DNA from: Actinomycetota bacterium
Lineage (GTDB): Bacteria; Actinomycetota; Humimicrobiia; Humimicrobiales; Humimicrobiaceae
Assembly (NCBI GenBank): GCA_023379515.1
Contig: JAMCQQ010000212.1
Span: 1-51,051 of the forward strand
DNA length: 51,051 nucleotides
Direction of reading: 5' to 3'
Within the stretch, counting starts at the first letter, position 1. Every line of letters begins with the position of its first letter. Below the pieces are notes generated by a model. It did not search any database, had not been told where the DNA came from, and was given only the letters and a program-made list of their open reading frames with translations. The position numbers and the translations under genes are program-made. Positions 44,094-51,051 of this stretch are shown in pieces.

Positions 44094-45089
44094 TTGAATG
44101 AATCGGTAATAATTGATGCAATGGGTGGAGATTATGCTCCAATGGAAATATTAAAGGGAGCATATGATGCTTATTTAAGATATAATACATCAATAATTTT
44201 AGTCGGCAGCAAAGATAAGATAAAAAAAAATGCGTCTGATTTAAATATTGATTTAAATGTTTTTAAAATTATTGATGCAAGACAGGAAGTTTTAATGAAT
44301 GATCATCCTGGCGATGTGGTCAAGAATAAAAAGGAAAGTTCGATTTTTATTGGAACAAAACTTCTTTCAGAAAACAGGAACCGGGCTTTTATTTCAGCAG
44401 GAAATACAGGAGCCGTAATGGCTTGTTCGTTATTTAATGTAAAAAGACTGGAAGGAGTTTTAAGACCTGCAATAGCTATAATAATCCCGCTGGCTGAAAA
44501 TCCCATTGTTTTAATAGATGCAGGAGCCAATGCTGACTGTAAACCCCAATATTTAAAACAATTTGCATTTATGGGCAAAATTTTTTCACAAAAAATTTTA
44601 AATATCGGCAATCCAAAAGTTGGCCTGATAAATGTCGGCAGTGAAGAAGGCAAGGGAAATGAGCTTTCAATAAAATCATTTGATTTATTAAAAGAATTTA
44701 AAGAAATTAATTTTCAGGGAAATATTGAAGGGAGAGATTTATTTAACGGTTCAGTTGATGTTGCAGTTTGTGATGGTTTTACGGGAAATATATTATTAAA
44801 ATCTATAGAAGGAATGGCAGAATTATTTTTCAGCGAAATCAAACAAGTTCTGACTGCGAATTTTAAGTTTAAAGTTTGTGCTGCAATTTTAAAGGAACCT
44901 TTTAAAAATATGAAAAAGAAGTTTGATTATGAGGAATATGGAGGGGCATTTTTAATTGGTATTAACGGTATTGTAATTATTGCTCATGGAAGTTCAAAAG
45001 CTAAAGCAATAACCAATGCTGTCAGGGTTGCAATTGAAGGACAGAAAGGCAATATAGTTGAAAATATTGCAAAAGAATTTAATAATTAA
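44094..45089 (+). CDS. plsX: phosphate acyltransferase PlsX
   Basis: Makes acyl-phosphate from acyl-ACP for phospholipid synthesis. The 331 residues include IIDAMGGDYAPMEILKGA, ISAGNTGAVMACSLF, IDAGANADCKPQYLKQFA and VCDGFTGNILLKSIEG. The start is TTG at 44094; no strong ribosome site is seen. It stands before acpP and rnc, the normal order. Confidence 0.95.
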   Translation: MNESVIIDAMGGDYAPMEILKGAYDAYLRYNTSIILVGSKDKIKKNASDLNIDLNVFKIIDARQEVLMNDHPGDVVKNKKESSIFIGTKLLSENRNRAFISAGNTGAVMACSLFNVKRLEGVLRPAIAIIIPLAENPIVLIDAGANADCKPQYLKQFAFMGKIFSQKILNIGNPKVGLINVGSEEGKGNELSIKSFDLLKEFKEINFQGNIEGRDLFNGSVDVAVCDGFTGNILLKSIEGMAELFFSEIKQVLTANFKFKVCAAILKEPFKNMKKKFDYEEYGGAFLIGINGIVIIAHGSSKAKAITNAVRVAIEGQKGNIVENIAKEFNN

Positions 45090-45133
45090 TAAAATTGTGA
45101 AAACCTATTTTAATTCACAAACCAGGAGGAATA

Positions 45134-45367
45134 ATGGAAAATTTTGAAAAAGTAAAAGAAATTTTAGTTGATGTTCTTGGAGTAAATGCAGACGATGTTA
45201 AACCGGAAAGTAAATTTGTTGATGATTTAGGAGCAGACTCTCTTGATTTGGTGGAGCTTATTATGTCCCTTGAAGATAAATTTCAGATTGAAATCAGCGA
45301 TACAGATGCTGAAAAAATAATAACTGTTCAGGATGTCCTGGATTATATAGATAAGCATTCAAAGTAA
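45134..45367 (+). CDS. acpP: acyl carrier protein
   Basis: A 77-residue acidic carrier with the 4'-phosphopantetheine serine in [18 protein letters not shown] stands upstream. It lies between plsX and rnc. Confidence 0.97.
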   Translation: MENFEKVKEILVDVLGVNADDVKPESKFVDDLGADSLDLVELIMSLEDKFQIEISDTDAEKIITVQDVLDYIDKHSK

Positions 45368-45394
45368 TTGCTTTTTAATTAAACAGGTTTAAAG

Positions 45395-46099
45395 ATGTAT
45401 GAAGAAGGTCTTTTTACAAAGAAAATTTTGCTCTGGCTTTATAAATTAAAAATAATCCCGAATGATCTTAACATATATTATTTAAGCCTTACACACAGGT
45501 CTTTTGCACATCAGATAAATAAAAATTCCCGCGGAAATGAGCAACTAGAATTTTTAGGTGATTCTGTCCTCTCATTTATTATTACTACATATCTGTTTGA
45601 AAACTACGGCAGTCTTTCTGAAGGTAAACTTGCCAAAATACGTTCATATTTGATAAAAAAATCCACACTTGCACTTTATGCACTGGAAATTAATTTAAGC
45701 GAATATATCCTTTTAAGTGAAAATGAGGAAATGTGTGAAGGAAGAAAAAAGGAATCAATTATAGCAGACTGTTTTGAGGCATTTATGAGTGCTGTTTTTA
45801 TTGACAAAGGTATTGATTTTACAAAAAAATGGTTTTTGGATTTATTTAAACCTTTCGTTGAGGAAAGCATAAAGAATCAGGAAATATTTGACTATAAGAC
45901 CTATCTTCAGGAAATTATTCAATCAAGGGGACTTCCCCTTGTAAAATACAAACTTGCCAGTGCTGAAGGCCCGGATCATGATAAAATGTTTCATTCTGCA
46001 GCAATGCTTGGGGATGAGATAATAGGTATTGGTTCAGGTAAAAGCAAAAAAGATTCGGAACAGCTTGCTGCAAAAAATGCAATTGATAAATATATTTAA
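45395..46099 (+). CDS. rnc: ribonuclease III
   Basis: Cuts double-stranded RNA in rRNA and mRNA processing. In 234 residues the catalytic signature NEQLEFLGDSVLSF is followed by the second acid motif (DCFEAFMSAVFIDKG) and a dsRNA-binding domain (YKTYLQEIIQSRGLP, ending SEQLAAKNAIDKYI). Confidence 0.97.
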   Translation: MYEEGLFTKKILLWLYKLKIIPNDLNIYYLSLTHRSFAHQINKNSRGNEQLEFLGDSVLSFIITTYLFENYGSLSEGKLAKIRSYLIKKSTLALYALEINLSEYILLSENEEMCEGRKKESIIADCFEAFMSAVFIDKGIDFTKKWFLDLFKPFVEESIKNQEIFDYKTYLQEIIQSRGLPLVKYKLASAEGPDHDKMFHSAAMLGDEIIGIGSGKSKKDSEQLAAKNAIDKYI

Positions 46100-46197
46100 A
46101 GAATATTTAAAGACAGGCAGGTTTATATAAAATAAACTGACAGCGGGAACTTTTAAAATAATTTCTTAAAAATTTTAAGTAAAAAAGGAAAAACTTC

Positions 46198-48522
46198 TTG
46201 TATTTAAAAAATATTCACTTGAGGGGATTTAAATCATTTGGAGTTAAAAGCAGCCTGGTCTTTGAGCCGGGAATAAGCATAATAGTCGGTCCTAATGGCA
46301 GCGGTAAAAGTAATATTGTTGATGCGATCTCCTGGGTTCTTGGTGAACAAAGCCCGAAATCCTTAAGAAGCAGCTCAATGGGAGATATAATTTTCAAAAG
46401 TAAAAATGAAGAACTTGCCATTGCTGAAGTTTCTCTTGTCTTTGATAATACTGAAAGAACTTTTCCCCTGGATTTTGCAGAAGTAAAATTCACAAGAAGG
46501 ACTTATATTAAAGGCGGAAGCGAATATTTCATAAATTCTTCTCCGTGCAGACTTGCCGACATTCAGGATCTGATTGCAGAAAGCGGCATAGGCAGAGGTC
46601 TTTATACAATAATAAACCAGGGTCAGATAAACAATGTTATTCTTAACAAACCTTCAGACCGGAAGCATATTATTGATGAAATAATTGGAGTATCAAGGCA
46701 TAAAATAAGAAGGGACAAATCAAGAGTAAAGCTTGATTTCTGCGAAAATGATATCAGCAGGATAAATGATTTGCTTCATGAAGTTAAAAGAACCATGGAT
46801 CCTCTTGCTGTTGAAGCGCAAAGATCAAAACTGTTCTTTGATTTATCACAGGAAATAAAATATGAGGAAATTTCCTTGTTTATTGCAAATATGAATAATC
46901 TTAATAAAAAATGGGATGAGCAGTTAAAAGTTTCAAAGAAAAATTCTGATGAATTAATTGAGATTGATAAAAAAATTTATTTAATAAATTCCCAAAAAAA
47001 GGAATTTGAAAATTTCTTTTATCAGGAAAGGGAAAGCTTCAATGAACTGGAAAACAGCTTAAATGCTTTTAATTTGCTTGAAAGCAGATTAAAAAATTTA
47101 GAATCAATAGCAGGCAGTCAGCAGATTTCAGTTGAAACGATTATAAACATGATAAATTTCAGTATTAAAGATCTTTCAGGTTCTTTTAATAATAAAAAAG
47201 AAGCATATAACCGGGAAAGGCAAATTAAAGAAGAAACAGAAATTAAATCCTTAATTAAAAAAGTTGATGAATTATTAATAACAACTGATGAATTGTTTAA
47301 AAAGCTCAGTAATTGGGTAAGCAAAAGCTATATAAATGATTTAAATAATTACAAAGATGTGATCATTGCTGATATACATTCAATAAAAAGTACATTAGAT
47401 TCTCTTGACCTGAATTCCTGCGTTAATGAGATTAAAAAGAATGACGATATCGGCAGCAAAAATGAAATGGAAAACAGGATAAATATTGAGCAGCAGTTAA
47501 AAAATCTCAAAGAAATTAAAAAATATTCAGAGTTAAATATATATAATTTAAAACTTCTTAAAGATAAATCAGAAAGCCTGCTTAAGGCTTCGGTGAGAAT
47601 TAAAAATGATATTACCATAAAGATAAGCAGCCAAAAGGAAATATCCGGTTCAAATCAGATTAAATTAAGCAAATATAATGAGGAATTAAATAAATTAAGC
47701 TCAAAAAAATCTTTCCTTGAAAATGAAATTTACAGAAGCGATCTTAAAAAAGAGCAAATCAGGGAAAAAGTAAAGGACATGAGCATTAAAATTTTTGATG
47801 AATATAATATGGCAATTGACTATATCATGAAAAACTTCAATCCTTCTGAAAATATTGAACAAAGCCAGTTAAAGATAAGAAACTTAAGAAGCGAGCTTCA
47901 AAAATACAAGAATGTAAATCCCAATGCCCATATAGAGTTTGAAAAAGTAAAAGAGCGTTTTGAATTTCTTCAGGGACAAAAAAATGACCTTGCCGAAAGT
48001 AAAAAAAGCCTTGAAAAACTGATTGTGGAATTAAACCTTAAAATCATGCAGTATTTTAATGATAAGTTTAATGAGATAAATGAGAATTTCAAATACTACT
48101 TTAAAATGCTTTTTCCGTTGGGAAACGGGGAGCTTTTAATAACTGAAGACGGACAAGCAGATGATGATCTGGGAATTGATATAAGTGCAGATATTGGAAA
48201 TAATAAAAGCGTTGCACTTCAGATGCTGTCAGGAGGAGAAAAGGCTCTGATTTCAATTGCCTTCCTGTTTTCAATTTTTGCGGTAAATTCTTCGCCGTTT
48301 TATATTTTTGATGAAATAGATGCGGCTCTTGATGATGCAAATTTAAACAGATTTATGACTCTGGCAAGGATATTTGCTCAAAACAGACAGGTTATAATAA
48401 TTACACATCAGAAAAAAACAATGGAAGCCGCTGATATTATTTACGGATTTACAATGCAGTCTAACGGCATAACAAAAATAGTTTCAGAAAAAATAAAGGA
48501 TACTTATGTTCAGGCTGGTTAA
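46198..48522 (+). CDS. smc: short SMC chromosome-condensation ATPase, apparently hinge-less
   Basis: Starts at TTG. The N-terminal ATPase half has IHLRGFKSFG, Walker A GPNGSGKSNIVDAI (31-44) and the Q-loop INQGQI. The C-terminal half has the ABC signature LSGGEKALISIAF (about 677) and Walker B FYIFDEIDAALDD (about 701). Only about 480 residues of mostly coiled-coil sequence lie between the heads, against some 850 in usual SMC of 1150-1200 residues. I see no Gly-rich hinge domain. The frame is intact and overlaps ftsY by 17 bases, so it seems a real, reduced SMC. ScpA/ScpB genes are not in the window. Confidence 0.88.
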   Translation: MYLKNIHLRGFKSFGVKSSLVFEPGISIIVGPNGSGKSNIVDAISWVLGEQSPKSLRSSSMGDIIFKSKNEELAIAEVSLVFDNTERTFPLDFAEVKFTRRTYIKGGSEYFINSSPCRLADIQDLIAESGIGRGLYTIINQGQINNVILNKPSDRKHIIDEIIGVSRHKIRRDKSRVKLDFCENDISRINDLLHEVKRTMDPLAVEAQRSKLFFDLSQEIKYEEISLFIANMNNLNKKWDEQLKVSKKNSDELIEIDKKIYLINSQKKEFENFFYQERESFNELENSLNAFNLLESRLKNLESIAGSQQISVETIINMINFSIKDLSGSFNNKKEAYNRERQIKEETEIKSLIKKVDELLITTDELFKKLSNWVSKSYINDLNNYKDVIIADIHSIKSTLDSLDLNSCVNEIKKNDDIGSKNEMENRINIEQQLKNLKEIKKYSELNIYNLKLLKDKSESLLKASVRIKNDITIKISSQKEISGSNQIKLSKYNEELNKLSSKKSFLENEIYRSDLKKEQIREKVKDMSIKIFDEYNMAIDYIMKNFNPSENIEQSQLKIRNLRSELQKYKNVNPNAHIEFEKVKERFEFLQGQKNDLAESKKSLEKLIVELNLKIMQYFNDKFNEINENFKYYFKMLFPLGNGELLITEDGQADDDLGIDISADIGNNKSVALQMLSGGEKALISIAFLFSIFAVNSSPFYIFDEIDAALDDANLNRFMTLARIFAQNRQVIIITHQKKTMEAADIIYGFTMQSNGITKIVSEKIKDTYVQAG

Positions 48523-49378
48523 AAATTTAAGTTATTTATGGAATAAATTTAAAGGCAACAATATACAGTTCTGGGATAGTCTGGAAGAAGAACTGATTCT
48601 CAGTAATGTAAGCGCAAATACTGCAAATTTCATCCTGAATGATATTAAGGATTACTGCTTTAAAAATAATATAAATGATTTAAATAAAATTAAAAGTTTA
48701 ATTAAAGAAAGATTAAAAACAATATTAAAAGTTGATGGAGAACAAAAAATAAATGCCACCGGCAGAAAGCCGTTCATTATTCTGGTTGCGGGAGTTAATG
48801 GAACAGGTAAAACAAGCAGTATAGCAAAACTTGCCAATTTGCTTCAAAATGATGGGAACAGCATTTTAATAGCTGCTGCTGATACTTACAGGGCTGCAGC
48901 AACGGAACAGATTCAGTTTTTTGGGAAAAAGCTTGGAATTGAAGTTGTGCATCATCAAAAAAACTCCGATCCCGGTGCAGTAGTTTATGACAGTATGGAT
49001 AGTGCACTTGCAAAAAACATTGATGTCCTTATTATTGATACGGCAGGCAGAATGCAGACTTCTGCAAATCTGATGGATGAATTAAAAAAGATTCAAAGAG
49101 TGATAAGCAAAAAAAATGGAAGGGGTCCTGATGAGGTTTTGCTGGTAATTGATTCAAATACGGGACAGAATGCCAGAAACCAGGCTGAACTTTTTCATAA
49201 AGCTTTGGAAGTTACAGGTATAATATTGACCAAAGCAGACAGTACGTCAAAGGGTGGTATAGTACTGACAATTAAACATGATTTAAATATACCCGTTAAA
49301 TTTATAACTTATGGGGAAAAAATAAGTGATATCAGTTATTTTGATCCAGAAAAGTTTACGGATTTACTGCTTGATTAA
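48506..49378 (+). CDS. ftsY: signal recognition particle receptor FtsY
   Basis: The 290 residues form the N and G domains only, without the long acidic N-terminal extension of some FtsY. Motifs: GVNGTGKTSSIAKLA, DTYRAAATEQ, DTAGRMQTS, and the TKADSTSKGG loop. It overlaps the smc end by 17 bases and precedes ffh, the usual order. Confidence 0.96.
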   Translation: MFRLVKNLSYLWNKFKGNNIQFWDSLEEELILSNVSANTANFILNDIKDYCFKNNINDLNKIKSLIKERLKTILKVDGEQKINATGRKPFIILVAGVNGTGKTSSIAKLANLLQNDGNSILIAAADTYRAAATEQIQFFGKKLGIEVVHHQKNSDPGAVVYDSMDSALAKNIDVLIIDTAGRMQTSANLMDELKKIQRVISKKNGRGPDEVLLVIDSNTGQNARNQAELFHKALEVTGIILTKADSTSKGGIVLTIKHDLNIPVKFITYGEKISDISYFDPEKFTDLLLD

Positions 49379-49440
49379 TCTCCTTAAATATTTTATTAAT
49401 ATTATTATTTATTAAACCTGGATTTAGTAAGAGTGAAAAA

Positions 49441-50778
49441 ATGTTTGAATTTCTGACTTCAAAATTTGAGGATTTATTTTTTAAAATTAAAAACAAAGGC
49501 AGGTTAAGCCCTAAGGATCTGGATGATGCTTTAAGGGAAATAAAGCTTGCATTGCTTGAAGCTGATGTCAACTTTGTTATTGTAAAAGAATTTCTGGAAA
49601 ATATTAAACAAAAAGCCATCGGTGAAAATATACTTGAAAGTCTTACACCATATCAGCAGATAGTAAAAATTGTTAATGATGAAATAGTTAATTTACTGGG
49701 CGGCTCTTCGAGCCAGATAAATTTTTCCCAAAGAATACCGACAATTATAATGATGGTTGGTTTGCAGGGATCAGGTAAAACGACTGCCTGCGTTAAGCTT
49801 GCAAATCTTATAAAATCAAAATATGCAAGGAAGGTTTCCCTGATAGCCGCCGATATTTACAGGCCTGCAGCAATCCTGCAACTTATAGATTATTCAGCGA
49901 AAATAAACTGCGAGGTTTATCATGAAGATGAAAGCAAGGATCCTGTTGCTGTTTCAGTTAATGGTATTGATGCCCTGCGAAAAAGCGCAAGCGATGTTGT
50001 AATTATAGATACTGCAGGCAGGCTTCAGATAGATACTGAAATGATGAACGAGGTTGTTGAAATTAAAAGGAAAGTAAAACCCCATCAGATTTATCTGGTT
50101 GTTGATTCGATGTCCGGTCAGGGAGCTGTAAATATTGCAAAGGAATTCAACAGACAGCTCGAATATGATGGAATCATATTAACCAAGCTTGACAGCGATT
50201 CAAGAGGCGGTGCTGCTCTCTCAATAAACCATGAAATAAAAAAGCCCATAAAGTTTGTTTCCACAGGTGAAAAAATTGAAGAATTCGACATATTTTATCC
50301 TGAAAGAATGGCTTCAAGAATACTGGGAATGGGTGACGTACTTACGCTGATTGAAAAGACTGAAAAAATAATAGATGAAAAAAAGGCAAGACAGCTTGAG
50401 GAAAAAATTTATAAAAGTGAACTTAATTTTGAAGATTTTATTGATCAGCTTAAAAGTATAAAGAAACTTGGTTCTCTTGAAAAAATATTTTCCATGCTTC
50501 CTATGATGGGTAAAAGCAAAGTGCTAAAAGACATAAATCCGGATGACAGACAGCTTGACAGAATTGAAGCAATCATTAATTCAATGACAATAGCTGAAAG
50601 AAGAAATCCTGATTTGATTAACGGAAGCAGGAAAAAAAGAATTGCGGAAGGCAGCGGAACTACAGTCAGTGATGTAAACACACTTCTGAAGCAATTTGAA
50701 AATACAAGGCATCTTTTAAAACAGTTTTCAGGTGGATTTAACAAAAAAGGTTTTAACTTTCCCTTTCCTAAATTTTAG
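49441..50778 (+). CDS. ffh: signal recognition particle protein Ffh
   Basis: The 445-residue SRP GTPase has the NG domain (GLQGSGKTTACVKLA, DIYRPAAILQL, DTAGRLQID, TKLDSDSRGGAAL) and a methionine-containing M domain with SRKKRIAEGSGTTVSDVN that binds the SRP RNA. It ends with an aromatic tail (FNFPFPKF). No SRP RNA gene was recognised in the window. Confidence 0.97.
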   Translation: MFEFLTSKFEDLFFKIKNKGRLSPKDLDDALREIKLALLEADVNFVIVKEFLENIKQKAIGENILESLTPYQQIVKIVNDEIVNLLGGSSSQINFSQRIPTIIMMVGLQGSGKTTACVKLANLIKSKYARKVSLIAADIYRPAAILQLIDYSAKINCEVYHEDESKDPVAVSVNGIDALRKSASDVVIIDTAGRLQIDTEMMNEVVEIKRKVKPHQIYLVVDSMSGQGAVNIAKEFNRQLEYDGIILTKLDSDSRGGAALSINHEIKKPIKFVSTGEKIEEFDIFYPERMASRILGMGDVLTLIEKTEKIIDEKKARQLEEKIYKSELNFEDFIDQLKSIKKLGSLEKIFSMLPMMGKSKVLKDINPDDRQLDRIEAIINSMTIAERRNPDLINGSRKKRIAEGSGTTVSDVNTLLKQFENTRHLLKQFSGGFNKKGFNFPFPKF

Positions 50779-50849
50779 TTTTTCCTTATATTTCCTTATA
50801 TTAAATATGTAAACATAGCAATAATATTAAAACATCTATAAAAAATATT

Positions 50850-50877
50850 TTGCAAGTTTCAAATAAATCTATATAAT
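50850..50877 (+). promoter_or_regulatory. promoter of rpsP
   Basis: TTGCAA (50850-50855), 16 bases and TATAAT (50872-50877) lie about 50 bases before the rpsP start. The -10 is a perfect consensus. Confidence 0.55.
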
Positions 50878-50928
50878 TTTAAACAATGTTATTAATGGTA
50901 TATTTTTCTGCACACAGGAGGATCAGAT

Positions 50929-51051
50929 TTGAGTGTTAAAATTAGATTGACAAGAAAGGGAGCAACAAAACAGCCTTTCTACAGAATTGTTGTAGCGGAC
51001 AGCAGATTCCCAAGGGATGGAAGGTTCATTGAAAACATCGGAACTTATAAT
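50929..51051 (+). CDS. rpsP: ribosomal protein S16, N-terminal part (runs off the window)
   Basis: Forty-one codons are visible, starting at TTG after a strong [26 protein letters not shown] and [18 protein letters not shown] are the S16 signature. The ffh-rpsP order is common and the rest lies beyond the window. Confidence 0.95.
   Translation, partial: MSVKIRLTRKGATKQPFYRIVVADSRFPRDGRFIENIGTYN

Overview
The window looks like a chromosome segment of a low-GC, deep-branching member of the Actinomycetota, probably an anaerobe known from metagenomes. The main evidence is an actinobacterial-type integration host factor (mIHF) directly ahead of gmk, rpoZ, coaBC, metK, priA and def, which is the classic actinobacterial order. 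Ferredoxins, ADP-forming acetate-CoA ligase and the absence of aerobic genes fit an anaerobic life. The sequence is strongly AT-rich with AT-rich codon use. I cannot name the lineage more exactly.

Region 1 (1-15.9 kb) is an arsenic and thiol-redox island. On the minus strand an ArsR regulator (7136-7474) heads a long run of genes: a GcvH-like lipoyl carrier, two DGC-domain metal-binding proteins, OsmC, a ferredoxin, a membrane-anchored thioredoxin, CcdA, a ferredoxin relic, dihydrolipoyl dehydrogenase, a Cys-rich thioredoxin-fold protein, a DUF6951-like protein, a cupin and a broken CDF metal transporter. On the plus strand are a thioredoxin relic, a truncated universal stress protein, a frameshifted cysteine desulfurase, then arsR, an arsD relic, a solute-binding lipoprotein, arsD, arsA, a second thioredoxin-fold protein, a CMD-family protein, an Acr3 arsenite pump and a third arsR. 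Membrane thiol electron transfer, a lipoyl carrier with its reductase, and metallochaperones sit beside a complete ArsD-ArsA-Acr3 efflux set. I infer a dithiol-based arsenic or metal handling system. Most of the broken genes in the window lie in the first 10.3 kb.

Region 2 (16.0-22.6 kb) is housekeeping: mihF, gmk, rpoZ, coaBC, metK, priA and def. Region 3 (22.9-33.4 kb) is an accessory block lying between def and fmt, which are usually neighbours. It holds a sugar isomerase, a ribose-type ABC importer (binding protein, permease, ATPase), a uroporphyrinogen-decarboxylase-like protein, an M24-fold protein without metal ligands, a ROK repressor, a class II aldolase and an AbrB/RelE-like toxin-antitoxin pair. 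A probable group II intron fragment sits inside the importer operon.

Region 4 (33.4-51 kb) is housekeeping again: a phosphodiesterase and fmt, a strongly base-paired 225-nt element of unknown nature, a nucleotidyltransferase fragment, rpmB, an SGNH hydrolase, a FakA-like kinase, rsmD, coaD, a coiled-coil protein, rpmF, acetate-CoA ligase, a DRTGG protein, plsX, acpP, rnc, smc, ftsY, ffh and the start of rpsP. The SMC protein is very short and seems to lack a hinge. The rsmD gene appears to start at AUA. No tRNA, rRNA or CRISPR array was seen.
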